A stretch of 32,732 bases of DNA from the NCBI GenBank assembly GCA_030530285.1, contig JAUMVD010000021.1, positions 1 through 32,732 on the forward strand, given 5' to 3'. Below the pieces are notes generated by a model. The model ran no database searches. It was not told the origin of the DNA and saw nothing but the letters and a program-made list of their open reading frames with translations. Every line of letters starts with the position of its first letter. Within the stretch, counting starts at the first letter, position 1. The stretch comes from Bacillota bacterium. Its GTDB lineage: Bacteria; Bacillota; Clostridia; Peptostreptococcales; Anaerovoracaceae. Made by a program: the position numbers and the translations under genes. This document shows, piece after piece, positions 7,080 to 15,236 of the stretch.

Positions 7080-7109
7080 CTATATAATAAATTATTTGGA
7101 GGATCCATA

Positions 7110-7793
7110 ATGAAGGGAATAGCATACGGCGTTGGCGTTGGCCCCGGAGATCCGGAGCTCATGACTCTCAAAGCAATTAAAATGATACAGGAAAATGAAG
7201 TGATAGCGCTCCCGGGCAAAGAGCCTAAGGAAACTGTCGCGTATAAAATAGCTGTCCAGGTAGTCCCTGAGCTGGCGGACAAAACTCTCGTGCCCGTATA
7301 CATGCCTATGACTATGGATCTTGACGTACAGAGAGAAAACCACCGCAAAGGCGCTAAGGTCATAGAACAATATCTGGAGGAAGGAAAAAATGTCGTCTAT
7401 CTCACACTTGGAGACCCTACCGTATACTGCACTTTTTCCTATTTGCAGAAGATAATCGAAGCGGACGGTTATGCAACTGAACTGGTCAGCGGCATAACTT
7501 CATTCTGCGCCGCGGCGGCACGGCTCAATATTCCTATCGTTGAATGGAATGAGCCAATGCATGTAATCCCTGCTGTCCACAAGCTGGAATCATCTCTCGA
7601 CATGTCCGGCAGCTGCGTGCTCATGAAGTCAGGCAGCCACATGAAAGAAGTCAAGGAAATACTCAGAGCTAGCGGTAAATCCGTACAGATGGTACAGGAC
7701 TGCGGCATGGATACAGAACAGGTATATAACAGCGTCGACGAGATCCCGGACGATGCGGGATACTTCGCGCTCATAATCGCTAAGGACCAGTAA
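7110..7793 (+). CDS. cbiL: Cobalt-factor II (precorrin-2) C20-methyltransferase
   Basis: This 227-residue SAM-dependent enzyme is of the CobI/CbiL type, a usual length for the family. It opens with the tetrapyrrole methylase motif GVGVGPGDPELMTLKA. It also carries LTLGDPTVYCTFSYL (SAM-binding loop), VSGITSFCAAAARLN and the later VLMKSG segment. It methylates C20 of cobalt-factor II to give cobalt-factor III, directly after the CbiK reaction, in the cytoplasm. A GGAGG ribosome-binding site precedes the start. It is the first gene of the long tetrapyrrole operon. The remaining ring-contraction genes (cbiH, F, G, T and others) are not in the window. Confidence 0.92.
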   Translation: MKGIAYGVGVGPGDPELMTLKAIKMIQENEVIALPGKEPKETVAYKIAVQVVPELADKTLVPVYMPMTMDLDVQRENHRKGAKVIEQYLEEGKNVVYLTLGDPTVYCTFSYLQKIIEADGYATELVSGITSFCAAAARLNIPIVEWNEPMHVIPAVHKLESSLDMSGSCVLMKSGSHMKEVKEILRASGKSVQMVQDCGMDTEQVYNSVDEIPDDAGYFALIIAKDQ

Positions 7794-7839
7794 GACAGAC
7801 AGTAATAAAGTAAGCAGCAACCGCAACAGATAAAGTCAT

Positions 7840-8682
7840 ATGATAGAGATCAAAAACTTGACAAAAAAATACGGGGACTTCACGGCAGTCGAGGATCTGA
7901 GCCTGACTATAGAGACAGGTGAGTTTTTTGGTCTTCTCGGTCCGAACGGAGCGGGCAAGACCACGACTATCAGTATGCTCTCGACAGTCCTCCTCCCTAC
8001 TTCCGGTGAGATACGCGTCGACGGAAAGATCCTCGACCGTAAAGCTTCCGCCGAAAAGCGCAAGCTCAGTGTCATCACCCAGGAGTATTCCATGCGTCAG
8101 GACATGACCATGGACGAGGTCATGGAGTATCAGGGAAGACTCTATTATATGCCTAAGAAAGAGATCCGCAGGAAAAGCGATGAGCTTTTGGAGTTCACCG
8201 GTCTGATCGATTTCCGCCACCGCGTGGTCAGGCACCTTTCGGGCGGCATGAAAAGAAAGCTCATGATATGCCGGGCCCTCATGACTGATCCCGAGATAAT
8301 CCTGCTGGATGAACCGACAGCCGGCATGGACGCGATCTCGCGCCGGCAGATGTGGAATCTGCTCCGCCAGCTTCACAGTAAGAATATAACGATACTCCTC
8401 ACGACCCACTACATCGATGAGGCTCAGTCCCTTTGCGAACGTGTCGCGCTGATAGACCACGGACATCTTGACACAGTCGGCGCGCCGCTCGATCTCATCG
8501 CGGAGCTCGGGCCTTTTGCTGTAGACAAAAGCACTGAGGAAAAACTCGTTTCCAGATATTTCGGCACCAAGCAGGAAGCCATTGATCACCTCACAGCTTC
8601 GGAAGGTGATCTGACAATGAGAAACACTACCCTTGAAGACGTTTTTGTAGAACGTATCGGGAGGAGAATAGACCAGAAGTAA
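7840..8682 (+). CDS. ABC-2-type transporter ATP-binding protein
   Basis: This 280-residue ATPase is of the DrrA/CcmA/NodI class. It has Walker A GPNGAGKTT (residues 34-42), signature LSGGMKRKL, Walker B IILLDEPTAGMD and switch histidine TTHYIDEA. It pairs with the permease that begins one base after its stop codon. ABC-2 systems of this type usually export small molecules or lipids. The gene sits between cbiL and the second cbiK in an otherwise tetrapyrrole-specific operon, so the cargo may be a tetrapyrrole, a metal complex or a toxic intermediate; that is inference from position only. Its own ribosome-binding site is weak. Confidence 0.88.
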   Translation: MIEIKNLTKKYGDFTAVEDLSLTIETGEFFGLLGPNGAGKTTTISMLSTVLLPTSGEIRVDGKILDRKASAEKRKLSVITQEYSMRQDMTMDEVMEYQGRLYYMPKKEIRRKSDELLEFTGLIDFRHRVVRHLSGGMKRKLMICRALMTDPEIILLDEPTAGMDAISRRQMWNLLRQLHSKNITILLTTHYIDEAQSLCERVALIDHGHLDTVGAPLDLIAELGPFAVDKSTEEKLVSRYFGTKQEAIDHLTASEGDLTMRNTTLEDVFVERIGRRIDQK

Positions 8683-8683
8683 T

Positions 8684-9415
8684 ATGGGCGTAATAGCTGT
8701 TTTATGGGAAAAATGGAGGGAGTTCCGCAGGGACTTCTATAAGATCACACTGGCGGCCGTAATCACGCCGCTCATGTACCTGATCGTGTTCGGACTGGGG
8801 ATCCAGACGACCTCTCATGGAGAACCGTATCTGTATTTCCTTATCCCGGGCATCGTGGCGCTGTCTACGATGACCGGCAGTTTTGGTGCCGTCGCCCAGA
8901 ACATGAGCGTGCAAAGGCTTTATGAAAAGGCCCTTGACCAGGTTATGGTATCCCCTACCCCTCTGTGGCAGTTCATAGTGGGCCAGGTAATAGGCGGATC
9001 TCTGCGCGGAATGTACGCCGGCTGCATGATCCTGCTGATAACATTCCCGGTCAGGTCGGGCCTCATTTTCAACGGAGCTTCGTTCCTGATAATGTTCCTG
9101 AACGGCGCGGTCTTCTCGACCCTCGCTCTGGTACTTTCGTTCCTGGCGAAGAGCTACACGGACGCGCCGCGTTTCACAGCGTATATAATCACCCCTATGT
9201 CGTTCCTTTGCAATACGTTCTTCTCGACAGAGGCCATGCCTGCGGGCATCAGGCAGTTCGTCGCTGCGCTGCCGCTGTCACAGACAAGCGGTATGATCAG
9301 GAGCATATCCGCAGGTGAATACTACAGCGGATGGGGTTATGTGATACTTCTTCTTTATCTGGCGGCATTCTCATTCATTTCGATGCTGTTCATATACAAG
9401 AAGAAAAACCTTTAG
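8684..9415 (+). CDS. ABC-2-type transporter permease
   Basis: This 243-residue membrane protein has about six predicted helices. After a short amphipathic start (VLWEKWREFRRDFYK) come helices such as TLAAVITPLMYLIVFGLGIQ, then the ABC-2 region with YEKALDQVMVSPTPLWQFIVG and the conserved late segment TPMSFLCNTFFSTEAMP before ALPLSQTSGMIR. These match the NodJ/DrrB permease family. It forms the membrane part of the transporter whose ATPase is encoded immediately upstream. The AGGAGG ribosome-binding site of the next gene begins right at its stop codon. Substrate unknown. Confidence 0.85.
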   Translation: MGVIAVLWEKWREFRRDFYKITLAAVITPLMYLIVFGLGIQTTSHGEPYLYFLIPGIVALSTMTGSFGAVAQNMSVQRLYEKALDQVMVSPTPLWQFIVGQVIGGSLRGMYAGCMILLITFPVRSGLIFNGASFLIMFLNGAVFSTLALVLSFLAKSYTDAPRFTAYIITPMSFLCNTFFSTEAMPAGIRQFVAALPLSQTSGMIRSISAGEYYSGWGYVILLLYLAAFSFISMLFIYKKKNL

Positions 9416-9426
9416 GAGGCGGTACG

Positions 9427-10239
9427 GTGTCCGATATCAGAACTGACAGATCGATACTGGTCGTGAGCTTCGGGACTTTGCATAAGGAAACGTGCGACAG
9501 GACCATCGGCGCTATCGAAGAGACCCTCGCCGGCGCATTCCCGGACCGCAAACTCTACCGCGCATGGACCAGCGGATTCATAATCAAAAGGCTCAGGGCC
9601 CGCGGTGAAGACTGCCTCACTCTGGACGAGGCGCTCGACAGCATGGAGGCTGACGGCATAAATGACGTGCTCGTTCAGCCGACTCACCTGCTGGACGGAT
9701 ACGAAAACAGAAGAATGAAAGACACGCTGGGAGAGTACGCGGACAGATTCGAGTCTGTCTGTGTCGGTGAGCCTTTGCTCGGCTCCGGCGAAGATATAGA
9801 AAAGGTGGCTCAGATCATAAGAGATGAGATTCGCCCTGCATGCGGATGCGGAACCGGCAGATCGCTTGTCCTCATGGGGCACGGTTCCGCGGACGATCCG
9901 TCTGCAAATCACGTTTACGATGATCTGCAGGAAGCGCTGACAAGATCCGGTGCGCGCGATGTGTATGTCGGCACCGTGGAAGGCGCGCCTTCCCTTGAGG
10001 ATGTCATATCGCGGATGGATACCGACGGAGCGGGAAACGAAACGGCGGTCACTCCGCTGATGATAGTCGCGGGCAATCACGCCCTGAATGATATGGCCGG
10101 GTATGATGAAGGCTCATGGCAGAATGTCCTGAGTCGTACCGGCAGAGAAGTTACAGCAGTTATAAAAGGTCTCGGTGAGTACCGGGGCATAAGGGAAATG
10201 TTCACCGCCCACGCCTCACAGGCAAAGGCACTGAAATGA
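9427..10239 (+). CDS. cbiK: Sirohydrochlorin cobaltochelatase, cytoplasmic form
   Basis: This 270-residue protein lacks a signal peptide. The GTG start at 9427 was chosen because AGGAGG lies at 9414-9419 and because the longer open frame from 9331 would overlap the permease gene. It covers the whole class II chelatase fold, opening with ILVVSFGT. The metal ligands are His152 (MGHG), Glu185 (VEGAP) and His218 (AGNH). It should insert Co2+ into sirohydrochlorin made by the precorrin-2 dehydrogenase encoded downstream and pass the product to CbiL. It is clearly related to the lipoprotein CbiK at 5007 but has different codon preferences (many GCG, GCC and CTG). Its stop overlaps the next start by ATGA. 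Confidence 0.9.
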   Translation: MSDIRTDRSILVVSFGTLHKETCDRTIGAIEETLAGAFPDRKLYRAWTSGFIIKRLRARGEDCLTLDEALDSMEADGINDVLVQPTHLLDGYENRRMKDTLGEYADRFESVCVGEPLLGSGEDIEKVAQIIRDEIRPACGCGTGRSLVLMGHGSADDPSANHVYDDLQEALTRSGARDVYVGTVEGAPSLEDVISRMDTDGAGNETAVTPLMIVAGNHALNDMAGYDEGSWQNVLSRTGREVTAVIKGLGEYRGIREMFTAHASQAKALK

Positions 10240-11312
10240 TCATGGGAAGAAAATTCATTGCTACAATATGTCTGATCGTTCTGTTCGGACTGACATATCC
10301 TGCCTGCTGCGTTTACGGCGCAGAGGGCTATGATCAGGTCGCGCCTTCGTCTGACGTGTCGCAGTCGCATACCATCGGCAAGTACGGCATGGTCCCTGTT
10401 TACGGCAGAGACGTGGTCGATGGCAGCTACGACATCGAGGTAGAGAGCACCTCGTCCTTCTTCCACATCAGGAAGTGCAGGCTGCAGGCCAGGAAAGGCA
10501 AGCTCACGGCGAACATGACCCTCACCAGCACCAGTTACGAGTATATCTATCTGGGCACGCCTGAAGAGGCGGCGGCCGCGGATCTGGATGAATATATCGA
10601 GCCAAAGGACCGTGACGGCGAGAGCACTTTCAGGTTCAGAGTTGAGGCTCTCGATAAGGAGATCGACTGCGCCGCATTCAGCAAGAAAAAGCAACAGTGG
10701 TATCCGAGAAAGATTCTGTTCGACGCAGGGTCACTGCCTGTAAAAGCCCTGAAGATAACCCTGCCGGATTACGATAAGATCCAGAAGGCTATCGACTCCC
10801 AGGGAACGGAAACCGGTCAGAGCCAGCCGGCAGCCCAGCCTGAGGCCAAAAAAGAGATCAGCGCGGATCCCGTCGCTATCGACCTTGAAGACGGTGAGTA
10901 TTCCATACAGGTCAACATGACCGGAGGAAGCGGGCGCGCCAGCGTCACATCCCCTACCTGGCTCGTCGTCAAGGACGGCAAAGCCTACGCCAGGCTTTTG
11001 TGGAGCAGCACATATTATGACTACATGATAATTGGCGGCAAAAAATATCTGAACGAAACAACAGACGGAGGAAACTCCACTTTCACCATACCTATTGCGG
11101 TCATGGATGACAGAATGCCTGTCATCGCCGATACTACGGCTATGGGGGATCCTGTAGAAATAGAATATGAACTGACATTCTACAAGGACACTATCAGCTC
11201 CAAGAGCCAGATCCCGCAGGAAGCAGCGATCAACGTGCTGATCGTATCTGTGATAATAATCGTTATCGGAGGCATACTTAATATCGTCATAAAAAGACGC
11301 AGGAAGCAGTAA
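10236..11312 (+). CDS. Membrane-anchored two-domain protein, paralogue of the lipoprotein at 6235
   Basis: This 358-residue protein has an N-terminal signal peptide, two beta-rich domains and a C-terminal anchor (about 330-352) followed by the basic tail KRRRKQ, as in type I membrane proteins. Domain A (~58-165) opens DGSYDIEV and contains CRLQARKGKLTANMTL and YLGTPEEA. Domain B (~215-315) opens LEDGEY and contains LVVKDGKAYARLLWSS, YDYMIIGGKKYL, GNSTF and DTTAM. Domain B closely matches domain B of the protein at 6235, and domain A matches more loosely. A Gln/Ala/Lys-rich linker separates the two. Start and stop overlap with cbiK by ATGA suggests coupled translation. It would expose both domains outside the membrane. 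No function is known; surface binding of a tetrapyrrole or corrinoid is a hypothesis. A second in-frame ATG at 10242 is an alternative start. Confidence 0.78.
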   Translation: MIMGRKFIATICLIVLFGLTYPACCVYGAEGYDQVAPSSDVSQSHTIGKYGMVPVYGRDVVDGSYDIEVESTSSFFHIRKCRLQARKGKLTANMTLTSTSYEYIYLGTPEEAAAADLDEYIEPKDRDGESTFRFRVEALDKEIDCAAFSKKKQQWYPRKILFDAGSLPVKALKITLPDYDKIQKAIDSQGTETGQSQPAAQPEAKKEISADPVAIDLEDGEYSIQVNMTGGSGRASVTSPTWLVVKDGKAYARLLWSSTYYDYMIIGGKKYLNETTDGGNSTFTIPIAVMDDRMPVIADTTAMGDPVEIEYELTFYKDTISSKSQIPQEAAINVLIVSVIIIVIGGILNIVIKRRRKQ

Positions 11313-11339
11313 CACTGATCGGAATAAGGAGTAATAACA

Positions 11340-11828
11340 ATGGCAGCTCACGATCATTTCCCGATGTTCATAAAAACCGAAGGCAGACGCGTCCTGGTCA
11401 TCGGCGGCGGCAGTGTGGCCGAACGCAGGATAAAAACGCTGACCGAATTCAACTTCGATATCACCGTCCTTTCAGATATGATAACGGATGAAATAAAGAA
11501 GCTGCATGAATGCGGACGCATCGAATACATCCCCGGTACTTTCGAGCCATTAAAGCCGGAAGAAGATGCTGCGTATCTGTCCGATGTTTATATGGTCCTC
11601 GCCTGTACTAATTACAGGGCCGTCAATGCTAAGATCGGAGAGGTCTGCAGGCAGCGCGGCATCCATGTGAACGTATGCGACTCCCGGGAGGAATCGACGT
11701 TCTGGTTCCCTGCTGTGGCTACGAATGACGAACTTGTCATGGGGCTTACCGGAAACGGCAATTCACACTCAACTGTTAGAAAAGCAGCAGCAAAGCTGCG
11801 CAGCATTATAAAAGAAAGGCAGTACTGA
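11340..11828 (+). CDS. Precorrin-2 dehydrogenase
   Basis: This 162-residue protein matches the N-terminal dehydrogenase part of CysG (Met8/SirC-type). It opens FPMFIKTEGRRVLVIGGG, a Rossmann NAD-binding loop (GGGSVAERR), and contains VNVCDS and the FWFPAVATND segment typical of the family. It oxidises precorrin-2 to sirohydrochlorin with NAD+. No chelatase or methylase domain is attached, which leaves metal insertion to the CbiK proteins and methylation to the CobA-HemD fusion encoded two genes downstream. An AAGGAG ribosome-binding site precedes the start, and hemC follows after 2 bp. Confidence 0.92.
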   Translation: MAAHDHFPMFIKTEGRRVLVIGGGSVAERRIKTLTEFNFDITVLSDMITDEIKKLHECGRIEYIPGTFEPLKPEEDAAYLSDVYMVLACTNYRAVNAKIGEVCRQRGIHVNVCDSREESTFWFPAVATNDELVMGLTGNGNSHSTVRKAAAKLRSIIKERQY

Positions 11829-11830
11829 AA

Positions 11831-12712
11831 ATGAAAATTAGGATCGGCAGCAGAGAAAGCGCACTGGCTGTTATTCAGTCCGAAATGCTCATGGACAGCA
11901 TCAGGCAGGTCGATGATTCCATCGAACTGGAGCTCGTTACCATGAAGACAAAGGGCGATAGGATACTGGACCGCAATCTCGACAAGATAGGCGGCAAAGG
12001 CCTTTTCATAAAAGAACTGGAGATCGCTCTGGCGGCTGAGGAAGTCGATCTGGTCGTCCACTGTGTCAAGGACATGACTATGGACGAGTCGGAAGAGTTC
12101 CCTATACTCACCTTCTCCGAACGGGAAGACCCGAGGGACGCGCTGATACTTCCGGAGGGAGTAACGGAACTTGATCTGAGCAAGCCTATCGGATGTTCCT
12201 CGAACAGACGTATCGTACAGCTGAAGAAGCTCTATCCTGAAGCGACATTCGAACCAATGAGAGGCAACGTGCAGACACGCCTCGCCAAACTCGACAGCGG
12301 TCACTTCGCGGCGACGATGCTGGCAGTGGCGGGCCTCAAACGCGCGGGGCTGGAACACAGGATCAGCCGTATATTCGAGCCTGATGAGATGATACCGTCA
12401 GCCGGACAGGGTGTATTGGCCGTACAGGGCAGAGCCGGACAGGATACGTCTTTCCTGAAGGGCTTTGATGACCGCGACGCCAGAAGATCAAGCCTTTGCG
12501 AGAGAAGTTTCGTCAGGACTCTCGACGGCGGATGCACTTCACCGATCGCAGCTTACGCCGAGATAGACGGCGATATGATAAAGCTCACGGGCATGGACCT
12601 GGACGAAAACGAAGAACCTTTCGTCATGACTATCGAAGACAGGGCCGTAACAGATGAAGACTGCGTCAGGATCGGCAGAGAGCTGGCGCTTAAGATGAAA
12701 GGCAGGAAGTAA
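11831..12712 (+). CDS. hemC: Hydroxymethylbilane synthase (porphobilinogen deaminase)
   Basis: This 293-residue enzyme polymerises four porphobilinogen units into hydroxymethylbilane. It has the family opening IRIGSRESALAVIQ, the KGLFIKELE segment, VHCVKDM, and the Arg-rich GCSSNRR region. Cys235 in DGGCTSPIAA would carry the dipyrromethane cofactor (Cys242 in E. coli). Length is slightly under the E. coli protein, mostly at the C terminus. The stop codon is directly followed by the start of cobA-hemD. Confidence 0.95.
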   Translation: MKIRIGSRESALAVIQSEMLMDSIRQVDDSIELELVTMKTKGDRILDRNLDKIGGKGLFIKELEIALAAEEVDLVVHCVKDMTMDESEEFPILTFSEREDPRDALILPEGVTELDLSKPIGCSSNRRIVQLKKLYPEATFEPMRGNVQTRLAKLDSGHFAATMLAVAGLKRAGLEHRISRIFEPDEMIPSAGQGVLAVQGRAGQDTSFLKGFDDRDARRSSLCERSFVRTLDGGCTSPIAAYAEIDGDMIKLTGMDLDENEEPFVMTIEDRAVTDEDCVRIGRELALKMKGRK

Positions 12713-14197
12713 ATGGACGGAAAAGTATATCTTATAGGCGCCGGTCCCGGAGACGGCGGTCTGATGACCCTCAAGGGCAGAGCTCTGCTCGATAAAGCCG
12801 ATGTCGTTGTCTATGACAGGCTCGTCGGCCCTGAAGTGATGGCGATGATTCCTGAGAGCGCCGAGAAGATCGACGTCGGCAAGAACGCGGGCAATCATCC
12901 GGTGCCTCAGAATGAAATAAATGAGATTCTTCTTGATCAGGCAAAAGCCGGAAAGACAGTGATACGTCTCAAGGGCGGTGATCCTTTCGTATTCGGACGG
13001 GGCGGCGAAGAACTGGAACTTCTCTATGAGAACGGAGTGGATTTCGAAGTCGTTCCCGGGATAACGTCATCCATCGCGGCGCCGGCATATGGTGGAATAC
13101 CGGTGACACACAGGGACTTTTGCTCGTCACTCCACATCATCACGGGACATGCAAAAGCCGGAGCGGAACTTTCGATAGATTTCGAGGCTCTTACCAGACT
13201 CGGCGGCACGCTGGTGTTCATGATGAGCGTATCAACTGTAGAGAAGATTGCGGACGGTCTGATAAAGGCCGGCATGGATCCGGAAATGCCTGCGGCCGTC
13301 GTTGAACGCGGGACGACTCCGGCCCAGCGTACATTCACAGCGCCTCTGCAGAGGCTCAGTGATACTGTCAGGGAAAACGGTGTCAGATCCCCTGCCGTCA
13401 TACTCGTCGGCAAGGTCTGCTCACTCGAAGATAAATTCAACTGGTTCGCCAGGAAGCCTTTGCTCGGCAAACGCGTGCTGGTGACACAGCCGGCTGCAAG
13501 GAGTTCTAAGCTCGCCGAAGGGCTCAGAGAACTCGGTGCGGAGACGGTCATGTATCCGTGCATCAGGACAACGCCGGTGCGGCCTCTGGATATTCCGGAG
13601 ACGAACATCGAGACCGGCGGCAGATTCGATACTATCGTATTCACCAGCGCCGAAGGCGTCAGATCCTGCTGTGACTGGCTTCTCGAAAACGGCGGGGATA
13701 TGCGATGGTTCTGCTGCCGAAAGATCGCCTGCATCGGCAGCGCCACGGCGTCCGCTCTGAAGGATTATGGCCTCATCGCCGATTTCATTCCGTCGGAGTA
13801 CAGCGGTAAGGTCCTAGGCGAGGAAATGATAAAGAGCGGTTTCGTCGGAGCGGACAGCAACGTCCTGCTTCTGCGCACCAACGCAGCATCCCATGACGTC
13901 ACCGACGCCCTGTCGGAATCGGACGTGACTTTCACCGACTACCCTGTCTATGAGACTGAGCTTATAGATCAGCCTCCTCTGGATGAACTGGGTGATATAG
14001 ACTATGTTACTTTCACCAGCAGGAGCTGCGTTGAAGGTTTTGTACGGTCACAGAAAAAAAGTGACTTTACCGGCATGACGGCGCTTTGCATTGGCAGGCA
14101 GACTGCCTCACTGGCGTCGGAATACGGTTTTGATATAGAAGTTTCAGAAGAAGCAACGATCGGCAGCATGCTGTCAAAAGCTGTTGATCTGAAGTAA
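12713..14197 (+). CDS. cobA-hemD: Uroporphyrinogen-III C-methyltransferase / uroporphyrinogen-III synthase fusion
   Basis: This 494-residue bifunctional protein is of a type common in Clostridia. Residues 1-~245 form the SUMT (CobA) domain: VYLIGAGPGDGGLMTLKG, VVYDRLV, RLKGGDPFVFGRGGEE, VVPGITS and PVTHRD. It adds methyl groups at C2 and C7 of uroporphyrinogen III, giving precorrin-2. Residues ~250-494 form the HemD domain, which cyclises hydroxymethylbilane; recognisable parts are GKRVLVTQP, FDTIVFTSAEGV and YVTFTSRSCVEGF. The order hemC, cobA-hemD, hemB channels porphobilinogen into the sirohydrochlorin branch. Confidence 0.94.
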   Translation: MDGKVYLIGAGPGDGGLMTLKGRALLDKADVVVYDRLVGPEVMAMIPESAEKIDVGKNAGNHPVPQNEINEILLDQAKAGKTVIRLKGGDPFVFGRGGEELELLYENGVDFEVVPGITSSIAAPAYGGIPVTHRDFCSSLHIITGHAKAGAELSIDFEALTRLGGTLVFMMSVSTVEKIADGLIKAGMDPEMPAAVVERGTTPAQRTFTAPLQRLSDTVRENGVRSPAVILVGKVCSLEDKFNWFARKPLLGKRVLVTQPAARSSKLAEGLRELGAETVMYPCIRTTPVRPLDIPETNIETGGRFDTIVFTSAEGVRSCCDWLLENGGDMRWFCCRKIACIGSATASALKDYGLIADFIPSEYSGKVLGEEMIKSGFVGADSNVLLLRTNAASHDVTDALSESDVTFTDYPVYETELIDQPPLDELGDIDYVTFTSRSCVEGFVRSQKKSDFTGMTALCIGRQTASLASEYGFDIEVSEEATIGSMLSKAVDLK

Positions 14198-14252
14198 GTA
14201 TCGGCGGAAATAAATAATCAGCGGGAATAATATATGAAAGGAAGATTGTATT

Positions 14253-15236
14253 ATGGAATTATTGAACAGGCCAAGAAGGTTACGTACAACTGAATCGATG
14301 AGAAAAATGGTAAGGGAGACCAGAGTCGACAAATCATCTCTTATCTATCCTATATTCACTATCGACGGGACCGGCATCAAAGAAGAGATCCCTTCGATGC
14401 CAGGGCAGTACAGATACAGTGTCGATCAGTTCCCTTATGCCCTTGAGGAAGCCGCGAAGCTAGGAGTGAATAATATACTCCTGTTTGGCATCCCTGAGCA
14501 CAAGGACGAAGTTGGAAGCCAGGCTTACGCCCACGACGGTATCGTCCAGAGAGCATTGAGGGAAGGCAAGAAGCATTTCCCTGATATGTTGTTCATAGCT
14601 GACGTATGCATGTGTGAATATACATCACACGGACACTGCGGCATACTCCACGGCGACTACGTGGACAATGACGATACCCTGGTGAAACTGGCTGAGATCG
14701 CCAGCTCACAGGCTGAAGCAGGCGCTGATATCGTTGCTCCGTCAGATATGATGGACGGCCACGTCACCGCCATCCGTCAGAAGCTCGATGAGGACGGATT
14801 CAAGAACACGCCGATTATGTCATACGCAGTAAAATTCGCGTCAGCGTTCTACGGACCTTTCCGTGACGCTGCTGACTCAGCGCCTTGTTTCGGTGACAGA
14901 AAGAGCTACCAGATGGATTTCCACAACGGCAGAGAGGCTATGAAGGAAGCTCTCCTCGATGTCGAAGAAGGAACCGACTTCCTGATCGTCAAGCCGGCTA
15001 TGGCTTATTATGATCTTCTGGAGAGAGTCGTAAGCGCCACGAATATACCTGTCGCGACTTACAGTGTCAGCGGAGAATATTCAATGGTCAAGGCCGCTGC
15101 ACAGAACGGATGGATCGACGAAGAAAGGATCATCAGTGAAATGGCTATCGGCGCCTACAGAAGCGGTGCCGGTATGTATATCACGTATTTCGCTAAAGAA
15201 CTCGCCAAACTGATAGATGAAGGAAAAATAGGCTAA
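14253..15236 (+). CDS. hemB: Porphobilinogen synthase (delta-aminolevulinate dehydratase)
   Basis: This 327-residue enzyme condenses two 5-aminolevulinate molecules into porphobilinogen. The Schiff-base lysines are Lys194 (SYAVKFAS) and Lys247 (FLIVKPAMAYYD). The metal site CMCEYTSHGHCG has the three cysteines of zinc-dependent enzymes. Other family segments are RPRRLR at the N terminus and PSDMMDGHV. A GAAAGGAAG ribosome-binding site lies upstream in a 55-bp gap after cobA-hemD. No hemA, hemL or ALA synthase gene is in the window. Confidence 0.96.
   Translation: MELLNRPRRLRTTESMRKMVRETRVDKSSLIYPIFTIDGTGIKEEIPSMPGQYRYSVDQFPYALEEAAKLGVNNILLFGIPEHKDEVGSQAYAHDGIVQRALREGKKHFPDMLFIADVCMCEYTSHGHCGILHGDYVDNDDTLVKLAEIASSQAEAGADIVAPSDMMDGHVTAIRQKLDEDGFKNTPIMSYAVKFASAFYGPFRDAADSAPCFGDRKSYQMDFHNGREAMKEALLDVEEGTDFLIVKPAMAYYDLLERVVSATNIPVATYSVSGEYSMVKAAAQNGWIDEERIISEMAIGAYRSGAGMYITYFAKELAKLIDEGKIG

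Noticed and set aside
7081..7109. TATAAT at 7083 as a separate promoter for cbiL
   Set aside because: No acceptable -35 element lies about 17 bp upstream; that position is inside the terminator stem.
9331..9426. Longer start for the second cbiK
   Set aside because: It would overlap the permease gene by about 85 bp, whereas GTG 9427 has AGGAGG at the right distance and gives a normal CbiK N terminus.
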